Part shown: piece after piece, positions 7,161 to 13,880 of the stretch
How positions within the stretch are numbered: the stretch's first letter is position 1
Layout of the letters: each line of letters opens with the position of its first letter
Assembly: GCA_023255965.1 (NCBI GenBank)
Contig: JAGDWE010000059.1
Location: 1-14,944, forward strand
DNA: 14,944 nucleotides
Origin: Desulfurococcales archaeon
GTDB taxonomy: Archaea > Thermoproteota > Thermoprotei_A > Sulfolobales > NBVN01
Direction: 5' to 3'
Program-made: the position numbers and the translations under genes
The notes under the pieces: model-generated
Told to the model about the DNA's origin: nothing
Databases searched by the model: none
Seen by the model: only the letters and a program-made list of their open reading frames with translations

Positions 7161-7450
7161 GAGTTATATGCCTCAATAACCAAGTTAATTATATCATCCA
7201 TGGACGTCCCTAAGAACTCGACTGATCCCTTAAATCTATTTAATTCCTTAATAGCATCATTTAACGTCCTATTCCTTATTGACGCCTCTATATCATGGAT
7301 GGCTTCTTCAGGATATAGGAAGAAATCGCCGCTGATGACTACATTAATTATTAAGTCATTAACGACCGTTAAATCCACCTTTACCGTCTTACCGCCTGGT
7401 GCCTTCCTAATTGAAGTGCACTGCACTTCGACTACCTCTGAAACACCCAC
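7145..7450 (-). CDS. lplB: Lipoate-protein ligase accessory subunit, LplB-like (C-terminal domain as a separate protein)
   Basis: This 101-residue protein resembles the C-terminal accessory domain of lipoate-protein ligase A. In Thermoplasma acidophilum that domain is a separate protein, LplB, needed for LplA to form lipoyl-AMP. Features seen are KAPGGKTVKVDLTV near residue 16, a GDFFLYPEEAI segment, and a helix ending in LGTSMDDIINLVIEAY. These match the family pattern of a strand pair, a GDFF turn, then two helices. The start at 7450 lies inside the end of lplA, with a 19-base overlap in a different frame, so translation is likely coupled. The neighbouring full-length catalytic LplA without its C-terminal domain strongly supports the assignment. 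Confidence 0.87.
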   Translation of the reverse strand: MGVSEVVEVQCTSIRKAPGGKTVKVDLTVVNDLIINVVISGDFFLYPEEAIHDIEASIRNRTLNDAIKELNRFKGSVEFLGTSMDDIINLVIEAYNSCTKG

Positions 7451-8181
7451 TCACTGCTCCTATACTTACCTACTAATTCATTAGCTAACTTTAATTCTTC
7501 GCTAACGTATTGACCGGGTCTGAATTCAACGCCTAATGCCTCGCTGAAGCCCTTTATTAATGCTTTAATTACCTCATCCTTTGAGACGCCCCTTCTTAAT
7601 TCCCTCGATAACGTAGTCACCCTTTCAAATACTGAGGTAACTCCATGGCTAGTCAACTTCTCCTTAGGGGCTTTTAACGCCTTACTTAATGTATGTAAGT
7701 TGGTGTTATACATTAAGGTGCCGTGTTGAAGTAAGGCCTTCTTCCTCCTCGCTTGAGCGCTCCCAGAGATCTTCTTACCATTGACTACTACATCATTTAT
7801 CGGGACGAACTCCGCCTTCAACCCAAACTCATTAATAGCATTAACTATTCCATTACATATCATTCTATAGCTCTCCATGATATTTAAGGAAATATCATTA
7901 ATGTAGGCTATCACTGAATAAGTTACCTCACCTCCTACGTCATGATAAACTGATCCACCCCCACTAATTCTCCTAGTAATGTCTATGCCGTTGACCCTTG
8001 CGAAATCAAGGTCAACGGCATCATCGATCCTCTGGAAGTAGCCGATAGTCACTGCGCTTGGATTGAACACGTAAAGCCTTAGGGTGTTAGGGATTATGCC
8101 TTGCTCCTTAAGGATCAGCATTGCCTCATCCATAGCCATATTCCAGTAAGCATTGCCCTCATCTATTATTAACCTCCACAT
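7432..8181 (-). CDS. lplA: Lipoate-protein ligase A, catalytic subunit
   Basis: This 249-residue member of the biotin/lipoate ligase fold activates lipoate (or octanoate) with ATP and transfers it to a lysine of acceptor proteins such as GcvH or E2. The motif RRISGGGSVYHD at 70-81 forms the ligand pocket. GKKISGSAQ at 135-143 carries the catalytic lysine (Lys136 or 137), and HGTLMYN follows at 153-159. An N-terminal NMAMDEAML helix and the TIGYFQ strand complete the fold. It lacks the C-terminal domain of bacterial LplA, which is supplied by the overlapping lplB gene, as in Thermoplasma. The ATG at 8181 is about 25 bases from the TATA-like stretch shared with lipS1. The head-to-head placement with two lipoyl synthase genes suggests a joint lipoylation unit. 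Confidence 0.93.
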   Translation of the reverse strand: MWRLIIDEGNAYWNMAMDEAMLILKEQGIIPNTLRLYVFNPSAVTIGYFQRIDDAVDLDFARVNGIDITRRISGGGSVYHDVGGEVTYSVIAYINDISLNIMESYRMICNGIVNAINEFGLKAEFVPINDVVVNGKKISGSAQARRKKALLQHGTLMYNTNLHTLSKALKAPKEKLTSHGVTSVFERVTTLSRELRRGVSKDEVIKALIKGFSEALGVEFRPGQYVSEELKLANELVGKYRSSEWVFQR

Positions 8182-8199
8182 GTTATTGCCCTAAAAGTC

Positions 8200-8213
8200 T
8201 TATACCTTAAACT
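8200..8213. promoter_or_regulatory. Bidirectional promoter between the lplA and lipS1 arms
   Basis: TATACCTTAAAC in this stretch reads as a TATA-like box on both strands (GTTTAAGGTATA on the minus strand). It is about 25 bases from the minus-strand ATG of lplA at 8181 and about 27 bases from the ATG of lipS1 at 8237. With only 55 bases between the genes, both arms are probably read from the same element with leaderless or nearly leaderless mRNAs. Confidence 0.5.
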
Positions 8214-8236
8214 ACTTATTAAGCTTAGGGTTTAGA

Positions 8237-9229
8237 ATGGTTCAATATATAAGGGCGTCCATAGGTACGTTAGCGTCTTTAGGTACGTTAAATGTGGAGC
8301 TAATCGAAATACCTACAACGGCCTACTTGCTTCAGTACTCGGAGCAAGGATGTTTAGGTACGTGCGCGTTCTGCCCTCAGAGCATGTTAAGTAGTACAAG
8401 TAAAGAAATGCTTTCCAGGGTCTCCTGGCCTAAGGTTGAGTTAAGTAAGTTAGTAAACATGATTAAGGAATTTAATGGATTTGGGAGAATATGCATTCAA
8501 AGCATCATTAAACGCGACTTCCACTTAGAGGTGGTGGAAATCGTTAAACTATTAAGGGATGAAGGAATAGACGTACCAGTAAGTACTGCGTTAACACCCG
8601 TTAGTAGGGAGTATTTGAACGTCCTCAAAGAATTAGGCGTTGACTACCTAGGGATAGGGTTCGATGCAGCAACTCCTAAAATATTTAAATTGGTGGGGAA
8701 GCCGCTTAGCTGGGATGCATATATGCGGTTCTTAAATGACTCACTAGAGATCTTTGGTGAGGGTAAGGTCTATGTCCATATAATTGTAGGCCTAGGTGAG
8801 GGCGAGGTTGATCTATTTAATTCTATGAGACACTTCTACAATTTAGGGGCAGAAGTTGCTCTATTCGCGTTAACACCCATCAAGGGAACGTTCGTTGAGG
8901 GTTGGAGTAGGCCAAGCATATTGACGTATAGGAAGGCACAGTTGATTAGGTATCTGCTAAGTAGAGGGTATGATATAGACGACTATGTTAAGGCGGGCGG
9001 AACGTCATTGCTGTTAAGTAGGGAGTTAATTAACGATGTTATTAATAATTTTAATGATTACGCTGAAGCCTTCCTGACTAGTGGGTGTCCAGCATGCAAT
9101 AGGCCGTTTTACAACGAAGGCGTTAGAGGACCTCACTATAATTACCCATCAATTAAGTTCCTCATGAAGAACAAGGATGAGGTTATCCGCGATTTAATGG
9201 AGTTAATCAACGTAGGTTATGTATTTTGA
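8237..9229 (+). CDS. lipS1: Archaeal lipoyl synthase subunit, radical SAM protein LipS1
   Basis: This 330-residue radical SAM enzyme has the canonical CX3CX2C cluster motif CLGTCAFC at Cys39, Cys43 and Cys46. The C-terminal segment TSGCPACNRPFYNE, near residue 285, holds two further cysteines that could bind an auxiliary iron-sulfur cluster or metal. Known work on Thermococcus kodakarensis showed that two radical SAM proteins, LipS1 and LipS2, together replace bacterial LipA, each adding one of the two sulfurs to octanoyl groups. The pairing of two tandem radical SAM genes beside lplA and lplB is the main support, together with the N-terminal and C-terminal motifs. Which partner is LipS1 and which LipS2 is assigned from remembered features, with moderate certainty. 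The stop overlaps the start of the next gene by four bases (TTGA). Confidence 0.82.
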   Translation: MVQYIRASIGTLASLGTLNVELIEIPTTAYLLQYSEQGCLGTCAFCPQSMLSSTSKEMLSRVSWPKVELSKLVNMIKEFNGFGRICIQSIIKRDFHLEVVEIVKLLRDEGIDVPVSTALTPVSREYLNVLKELGVDYLGIGFDAATPKIFKLVGKPLSWDAYMRFLNDSLEIFGEGKVYVHIIVGLGEGEVDLFNSMRHFYNLGAEVALFALTPIKGTFVEGWSRPSILTYRKAQLIRYLLSRGYDIDDYVKAGGTSLLLSRELINDVINNFNDYAEAFLTSGCPACNRPFYNEGVRGPHYNYPSIKFLMKNKDEVIRDLMELINVGYVF

Positions 9230-10080
9230 GGGAGGTAACCGCATTCATACCCGGGCTTAAGTACTTAAGCATAAGCATTACAGGTAGCTACTGCACATTA
9301 ATGTGCGACTTCTGTAGGGCTAATTACTTAGATGGAATGAGGAAGGCATTAACGCCTAAGGAATTCTACGACCTAGTTAAGCACCTAGTGCGGAGTGGTG
9401 CTAAAGGCGTATTGATAAGTGGAGGTTTTAATAGGGATGGCTACCTGCCTATAGAGCCGTACCTACCGGTAATTAAGGACATTAAAAATAATTACGATAT
9501 ATTAGTAAGCGTTCATATAGGGTTAGCCGATAAATCCCTAGCCAGCAAGCTAAGGGACTCTAAAGTAGATGTAGTGGATTATGAGCTAATCTTAGATGAT
9601 TACGTAATTAAGAACTTGATGCACTTAGGCGGTAAGAGCTCTGAGGACTTCATCAAGTCCTATGAGACATTGATCAATTACGGCCCGTCATACATAGTGC
9701 CACATATACCTATAGGTATGAATTATGGCAGGGTAGTTAAGGAAATGGAGGCAGCAAATACTGCACTTGCATATAAGCCTGAAGTCCTCGTATTCCTAAT
9801 CTTCAAGCCAACTGCGGGCACGCCTATGGCGAATGTAAGACCGCCAGGAGATGATGAAGTATTAAGGGTTATTCGTTATACGCGGGATAACTATAGTGGT
9901 GAAATAGCCTTAGGGTGTATGAGGCCCTTAGAGAAGAAGTATACGTTGGACTTTAAACTAATCGATTTAGGTTTGATAGATAGGATAGCAAATCCATTGA
10001 AGTCGTTAGTCAGTAAATATGGTTTGAAGATGGTGGAACTGTGTTGCTCGATTCCTAAGGACCTTATCGATAGGGTATAG
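9226..10080 (+). CDS. lipS2: Archaeal lipoyl synthase subunit, radical SAM protein LipS2
   Basis: This 284-residue radical SAM enzyme has CTLMCDFC at Cys23, Cys27 and Cys30, followed by a TIM-barrel pattern with SGGF at about residue 66. Additional cysteines lie near the C-terminus (GCMRP and ELCCS) and could ligate an auxiliary cluster. It would act together with the upstream protein to place the second sulfur of the lipoyl group. The start is a TTG at 9226 whose last two bases overlap the lipS1 stop. No ATG or GTG lies close by in frame, and the protein N-terminus MREVTAFIPG runs directly into the first barrel strand, so translational coupling with lipS1 is likely. The gene is followed by a 194-base gap before the UMP kinase gene. 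Confidence 0.82.
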   Translation: MREVTAFIPGLKYLSISITGSYCTLMCDFCRANYLDGMRKALTPKEFYDLVKHLVRSGAKGVLISGGFNRDGYLPIEPYLPVIKDIKNNYDILVSVHIGLADKSLASKLRDSKVDVVDYELILDDYVIKNLMHLGGKSSEDFIKSYETLINYGPSYIVPHIPIGMNYGRVVKEMEAANTALAYKPEVLVFLIFKPTAGTPMANVRPPGDDEVLRVIRYTRDNYSGEIALGCMRPLEKKYTLDFKLIDLGLIDRIANPLKSLVSKYGLKMVELCCSIPKDLIDRV

Positions 10081-10250
10081 AGTTCTAGGCCATTGACCTA
10101 ATGAAAACTGTAAGCCTTTACTAGGATTAGCGTATTGAGGTGAAGTCCGCGCTCGTAGGAGAAGATGAGGCATCCAAAGGTGATTAAGGGAAACTAAAGG
10201 GATCGATGCAAGCACTACATGTTAAGCGCTTGCCATAATGCTAACATTTT
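10081..10250 (+). other. Intergenic stretch with foldable segments, no gene seen
   Basis: Between the lipS2 stop and the pyrH promoter there is no credible ORF on either strand. GCAAGC (10208-10213) pairs exactly with GCTTGC (10228-10233) over a 14-base loop, and GATG (10164-10167) pairs with CATC (10171-10174) around a three-base AGG. GCATC can alternatively pair with GATGC at 10205-10209. The GAGGTGAAGTCCGCGC segment near 10137-10152 is more GC-rich than its surroundings. It may be a 3' UTR, a terminator region or a small RNA. No box C/D or CCA-bearing RNA could be built. Confidence 0.3.
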
Positions 10251-10262
10251 TACATTTAAACT
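10250..10262 (+). promoter_or_regulatory. TATA-like box of pyrH
   Basis: TACATTTAAAC is the only TATA-like sequence in front of the UMP kinase gene. Its centre near 10257 predicts a transcript start around 10282-10287. That favours the GTG at 10287 as a leaderless start over the TTG at 10275. Confidence 0.45.
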
Positions 10263-10286
10263 TCAGTAAATATCTTGGGTGTTTAT

Positions 10287-10964
10287 GTGAAGGTAGTTGT
10301 CAAGCTCACCGGTAAAGTATTTGATGAGCCTTATTTAGAGGTCCTTAAGGACTACTCAATAATTATTAAGGAATGGCTAGGGAGGGGATATAGATTTGCT
10401 ATAGTATGCGGTGGAGGTAATGTTGCTAGACGCTACATAAACATTGCTAGGGGGTTAGGTGTTAATGAGGGTTGGTTAGATATCCTAGGTATCGAGGTCT
10501 CAAGGATTAATGCTCTACTCATTAATGCGTTATTAGGTGACGTAGCATATAACCGCATACCTAGGAATATAGATGAATTCTTAACTGCTTGGTCTTCAGG
10601 GAGGGTGGTCACCTTAGGTGGGTTACAGCCAGGACAGTCGACTAACGCTGTTGCCATGTTAGTAGCCGAGTTGGTGGGCGCTGACCTTGTAGTCAATGCT
10701 ACGGATGTTGATGGCATATACGATAAGGATCCTAAGGTACATGCAGATGCCAAGTTGATCCCTAGGATATCTGTAAGGGAGTTAAGGGAGTTAATTAAAG
10801 CTAAGTCCCTAGCTGGTACATACGAATTATTCGACTCACTGGCTTTATCCATAGCTGAGAGATCTAGAATTAAGGTTTTCTTTATAAATGCATTTAAGGT
10901 TGAAGCCTTCGAGAACGTTATGAAGGGCTTTGCGGTAGGGACTGAATTAACATATGATGAGTAA
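10287..10964 (+). CDS. pyrH: UMP kinase, archaeal type (amino acid kinase fold)
   Basis: This 225-residue cytosolic enzyme phosphorylates UMP to UDP in pyrimidine nucleotide synthesis. It has the amino acid kinase fold: an N-terminal KVVVKLTGKVF strand with the nucleotide-binding lysine and glycine, AIVCGGGNVARRYI for the glycine-rich loop, LGGLQPGQSTNAVA as the UMP/ATP-site loop, and NATDVDGIYDKDP for the nucleotide lid. The order and spacing match archaeal UMP kinases such as that of Pyrococcus furiosus. The GTG at 10287 gives MKVVVKLTG, the normal family N-terminus, and fits a leaderless transcript from the TATA box near 10257. The TTG at 10275 would add four residues. The gene lies between the lipoate genes and tRNA-Leu without evident functional link. 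Confidence 0.93.
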   Translation: MKVVVKLTGKVFDEPYLEVLKDYSIIIKEWLGRGYRFAIVCGGGNVARRYINIARGLGVNEGWLDILGIEVSRINALLINALLGDVAYNRIPRNIDEFLTAWSSGRVVTLGGLQPGQSTNAVAMLVAELVGADLVVNATDVDGIYDKDPKVHADAKLIPRISVRELRELIKAKSLAGTYELFDSLALSIAERSRIKVFFINAFKVEAFENVMKGFAVGTELTYDE

Positions 10965-10977
10965 AGTATTATTAAGG

Positions 10978-10983
10978 TTATAA
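10978..10983 (+). promoter_or_regulatory. TATA box of the tRNA-Leu gene
   Basis: TTATAA lies just after the pyrH stop. Its centre is about 26 to 28 bases upstream of the first base of the tRNA at 11009, the usual archaeal spacing for a tRNA transcript with almost no leader. Confidence 0.5.
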
Positions 10984-11008
10984 GCTCTAAGAATTAATTA
11001 GAAATTAG

Positions 11009-11123
11009 GCGGGGGTGCCCGAGCCAGGGCAAAGGGGACGGGCTCAAGGCGATTTCCAGTTTAATACTGTGGGAGACCCGTTGGCGTAGGCCTGCGTGGG
11101 TTCGAATCCCACCCCCCGCACCA
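11009..11123 (+). tRNA. tRNA-Leu(CAA) with intron at position 37/38 and encoded CCA
   Basis: The acceptor GCGGGGG (11009-11015) pairs with CCCCCGC (11113-11119), followed by A and a genome-encoded CCA (11121-11123). The T arm is GTGGG-TTCGAAT-CCCAC (11096-11112). The anticodon stem ACGGG (11038-11042) pairs with CCCGT (11077-11081), and the anticodon CAA is at 11045-11047. The long variable arm, with GGC pairing GCC, is the type II arm expected of tRNA-Leu. A 27-base intron lies at 11049-11075. CTCA (11043-11046) pairs with TGGG (11070-11073) as the central helix, leaving 3-base bulges AGG and AGA cut as AG^G and AG^A, the standard archaeal bulge-helix-bulge splice motif at position 37/38. 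Confidence 0.96.
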
Positions 11124-11125
11124 CT

Positions 11126-11138
11126 AAATATATATTAC
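11126..11138 (+). promoter_or_regulatory. TATA box for the DUF711 gene
   Basis: AAATATATATTAC follows the tRNA directly. It predicts a transcript start near 11155, about 13 bases before the ATG at 11169 and next to an out-of-frame ATG at 11156. Confidence 0.45.
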
Positions 11139-11168
11139 CTATCCTTCACTGTTTAATGGTAGCGATAG

Positions 11169-12227
11169 ATGGCATTAATTAGAAGCCTAACAATACATGC
11201 TAGTTTCGTAAGTAGGTTAGGCATTGATGAATCAATAAGTAGGTTAGCTAATACCTTAGATGTTTTAAGGGATCTGAGCAAAGGGTTAGGTCTCACGATA
11301 TGGTCCTACCGTATAGCATTGCCCAGCGACTTAGATTTAAGTAGGAGGTTGAGGTTGTGCGATGAAATTTGCAGTAGAGATGTGCTTATAGCGGCGTATC
11401 ACTCCGACGTGAGGAGCGCGGAAGTACGCGACATAATCGACGTTATAAAGGTGTGTGAACGTTCATACATATCTTTAAGGCTAAATGACGCGTCATCGGT
11501 GAATGATGTAGTCAATATTTACTCTAAGTTAATTAATTCCTTAGATGTAGATGACTTCACTAGGATAGGCATTTCGATACCTGATTTTATTGAAACTCCG
11601 TATTTTCCCTTAGCTACGGCGTTTAATGAAGGGTTCTCTATCGCGTTAAGGTATGTGGATCTGATTAAGGAGTTTCTTTCAGGTGATTCGAGTAGATTAA
11701 TAAGGTTCTTAAGGGGAGTCCGCGAACTATGTGGTAAATTAAGCAGTTATGTGGGAATGGAATTCCTAGGCGTGGATTACTCAATATCTCCTTGGGCTTC
11801 TGAGAGCGTTGTTGACTTAATTGAGTACTTAAGTGGCGTTAAATTTGCTCTACCAGGTACCGGTAGTTCACTAAGTAAGCTAAATAACGTAATTAATGAT
11901 GTGATAGGTTTATCAGGCATTAAGGCGCTAGGATTTAACGAGGTCATGCTACCGGTTGCTGAGGACGATCTACTTAAAACGAGAGTTGCTGAGGGATTAG
12001 TAACTCTTAGGGATTTAACTTACTTAACTGCCTACTGCCTAGTTGGGATTGATATGGTCGTTCTAAGGGATGACTTAAATGTCATTAAAGGCGTTATTAA
12101 GGACGTATTCACATCATCCATTATCAAGGGCAGGACTATAGGCGTAAGATTGATACCAGTGGGGCTTCCTGAAGGTAGCGAGGTAAGCCTTAAGAGGTTC
12201 GGTAAAGTCCCAGTTATTAAGTTATAG
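11169..12227 (+). CDS. DUF711 (UPF0210) family protein
   Basis: This 352-residue protein of unknown biochemical function carries the family signature ETPYFPLATAFNEGFSIAL at about residues 140-158 and MEFLGVDYSISPWA near 197. A glycine-rich ALPGTGSSLSKLNN segment follows near 226. Bacterial members are longer (around 450 residues), so this is a short form, and a 3' truncation is not indicated because the C-terminal VRLIPVGLPEGSEV region looks complete. No signal peptide or membrane segment is seen. The gene is read from its own TATA box after the tRNA and converges on the decarboxylase beta gene with only 18 bases between stops. The related bacterial protein structures resemble glycyl-radical-enzyme-like folds, but no catalytic claim can be made here. 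Confidence 0.78.
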   Translation: MALIRSLTIHASFVSRLGIDESISRLANTLDVLRDLSKGLGLTIWSYRIALPSDLDLSRRLRLCDEICSRDVLIAAYHSDVRSAEVRDIIDVIKVCERSYISLRLNDASSVNDVVNIYSKLINSLDVDDFTRIGISIPDFIETPYFPLATAFNEGFSIALRYVDLIKEFLSGDSSRLIRFLRGVRELCGKLSSYVGMEFLGVDYSISPWASESVVDLIEYLSGVKFALPGTGSSLSKLNNVINDVIGLSGIKALGFNEVMLPVAEDDLLKTRVAEGLVTLRDLTYLTAYCLVGIDMVVLRDDLNVIKGVIKDVFTSSIIKGRTIGVRLIPVGLPEGSEVSLKRFGKVPVIKL

Positions 12228-12245
12228 GACCTTAAATTGAGCTTA

Positions 12246-13415
12246 TCAAATCCCTAGGGCAGCTAGTATTGTTAGGATCACCCCAGCAAATAGCGGCGAT
12301 GTGATCTGACCAGCTAGGTTAGTAGCTAGCGAATACATCAGTATTATGTTTCCAGGAGATGCCTTACCTACCTCCCTCTGAACCACCCTTGCTGATACCG
12401 GGAACGCTGAATTTGCCGAGGCGCCTATTGCCGGGTTAATTTTACCCCTGCTAATTGCTGAGACTAATTTACCGCTCAATATGCCAACAATTAAGTCCCC
12501 AGCAAATGCAACTATACCTAGTGCAAATACTATTAACACCTTTAGAGGTAGGTCCGGGCTTGCTGTTATGGCAGAGCTAGATAGTGCGGAACCGACCGAA
12601 AGCCCTAGGAGCAACGTAACTACGTCCGCGAAGAACGTTGATAGCGTCTTTACATATCTCTCAGCAAATTCGGAAACGCCGCATACCCGTATGAAGTTAC
12701 CTAGGGCTAACATACCTACTAATGGCAGGGCTCCAGGCATCACCACCGCGGATATGAGTATCAATATTATAGGGAAAGCTATAACGACTGAATCGCTGAC
12801 TTCATCTTTAGATGGGGGCATCTTAATGCTTAATTCATTCCTAGTTAGCAACAACCTCATAAGTGGTACCTGGAGTAAGGGAACTATGGATATATATGTA
12901 TAGGCTGCAAGCCCTACAGCGCCGAGTAAGTGAGGAGCATACTTGGTCGATACGAAGATGGCAGTAGGGCCGTCTGCACAACCTATTATACCAACCGCTA
13001 CTGCCTCCCTAAAGTTAAAGCCTAAGGCGAGGGCTAGGAGTAAGGCAAATATAACTCCCGACTGACCTGAGACGCCGAAGAGGAGTAGCCAGGGCTTACT
13101 AAGGAGCGGCCTTAGATCCATCATAGCGCCTATAGTGAGGAAGGCAAGGCATGGTAGCACCTCGGTCATTAAGAGCTTTTCCCTTATAAGGTAAAGTAAT
13201 CCATATGGGGCCTCATTTAAGCCGCCTAAAGGGATATTGGCCAGTAATATGCCGAAGCCTATAGGGACGAGCATTAATGGCTCTAAACCCTTCCTACCAC
13301 CCAAGTATATGAATGCTACACCAATGCATATGAGAATGAGCGATGCTGGATCAAGCGTATTTACTAAGCCACTTAATGCTGTGGACTCCACGCTGCCACC
13401 AAAGACGTCTAGCAT
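12246..13415 (-). CDS. Sodium ion-translocating decarboxylase, beta subunit (OadB/GcdB/MmdB family)
   Basis: This 389-residue polytopic membrane protein would couple decarboxylation of a carboxybiotin carrier to Na+ export. Hydrophobic segments cover most of it, about nine to ten helices. The two functional regions of the family are preserved: GCADGPTAIFVS with Asp148, matching the essential aspartate of Klebsiella OadB, and NPAIGASANSAFPVSARV with Asn327, Gly331 and Ser336, matching the conserved Asn/Gly/Ser of the last region. LATNLAGQI near the C-terminus is also typical. The alpha, gamma/delta or biotin carrier subunits are not adjacent, so the gene is an orphan in this window. A TATA-like box (TATAAAC on the minus strand) lies about 22-25 bases from the ATG at 13415, so the mRNA is probably leaderless. 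Confidence 0.92.
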   Translation of the reverse strand: MLDVFGGSVESTALSGLVNTLDPASLILICIGVAFIYLGGRKGLEPLMLVPIGFGILLANIPLGGLNEAPYGLLYLIREKLLMTEVLPCLAFLTIGAMMDLRPLLSKPWLLLFGVSGQSGVIFALLLALALGFNFREAVAVGIIGCADGPTAIFVSTKYAPHLLGAVGLAAYTYISIVPLLQVPLMRLLLTRNELSIKMPPSKDEVSDSVVIAFPIILILISAVVMPGALPLVGMLALGNFIRVCGVSEFAERYVKTLSTFFADVVTLLLGLSVGSALSSSAITASPDLPLKVLIVFALGIVAFAGDLIVGILSGKLVSAISRGKINPAIGASANSAFPVSARVVQREVGKASPGNIILMYSLATNLAGQITSPLFAGVILTILAALGI

Positions 13416-13431
13416 ATGTAATTAAAAGTGT

Positions 13432-13440
13432 TTGTTTATA
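13432..13440 (-). promoter_or_regulatory. TATA box of the decarboxylase beta gene
   Basis: On the minus strand this reads TATAAAC. The spacing to the ATG at 13415 is about 22 bases, consistent with a leaderless transcript. Confidence 0.5.
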
Positions 13441-13449
13441 GTACACTTA

Positions 13450-13880
13450 GGCAGTTGACGTATTAGAAACTAGACTATTAATGTACATCATTAATCCGGG
13501 GAAATTAATTAGGCCCTAAGTAAATTTAAGTTGGCAAAATTAGGGTTTATCATTAGCTCTTGTTAGGACGCCTCTCCTCATAGAAAAGTCATGAATTATG
13601 TGCTGAGTTCCACTAAAACTGGAGGAAATTCCTCAACCTAACTTCGATGGGATATTTAAAACCACTGCGTTTGTTCTCAACGAGTTTGTCGGGGATTACC
13701 TTCTCATCCCGCCCTAAACGATGAAGCTTTTTAACTGTAAAGCACCTTCAGTAATCACCTTCTCCGAGTTAACTAAGCGCTTTAATAGACTGAATCAATT
13801 TTATGGTTGTTGAGTTTGTTTCTTTTGTTTAGTGACTTTTAGCGTTATGAAGCTCGAAGCTCTAGAATCATAAATATGTC
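13450..13880. other. AT-rich stretch without genes
   Basis: No open frame of more than about 25 codons with protein-like composition was found on either strand. The stretch includes poly-T runs (around 13800-13840), a hairpin at about 13690-13713 (CGGGGAT against ATCCCG), and the repeated motif GATTACCTTCTC / AATCACCTTCTCC at about 13694 and 13753. It looks like decayed accessory DNA between a core gene and insertion-element debris. Confidence 0.5.
13685..13735 (-). mobile_element. Possible IS200/IS605-type right end on the minus strand
   Basis: Read on the minus strand, the segment TTTAGGGCGGGATGAGAAGG followed by TAATCCCCGAC forms an imperfect hairpin (GGGAT/ATCCCC) after an A/T-rich approach. 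That resembles the G-rich, hairpin-forming right ends of IS200/IS605-type elements recalled from archaea. No transposase or TnpB remnant was found on the minus strand beside it, so the call is weak. Confidence 0.25.

Noticed and set aside
10006..10215. Minus-strand 69-codon frame
   Set aside because: It overlaps the end of lipS2, has no family resemblance and no promoter; it is treated as a shadow frame.
10081..10250. Box C/D or tRNA-like gene after lipS2
   Set aside because: No TGATGA or CTGA boxes are present, and no acceptor/T-arm pairing can be built.
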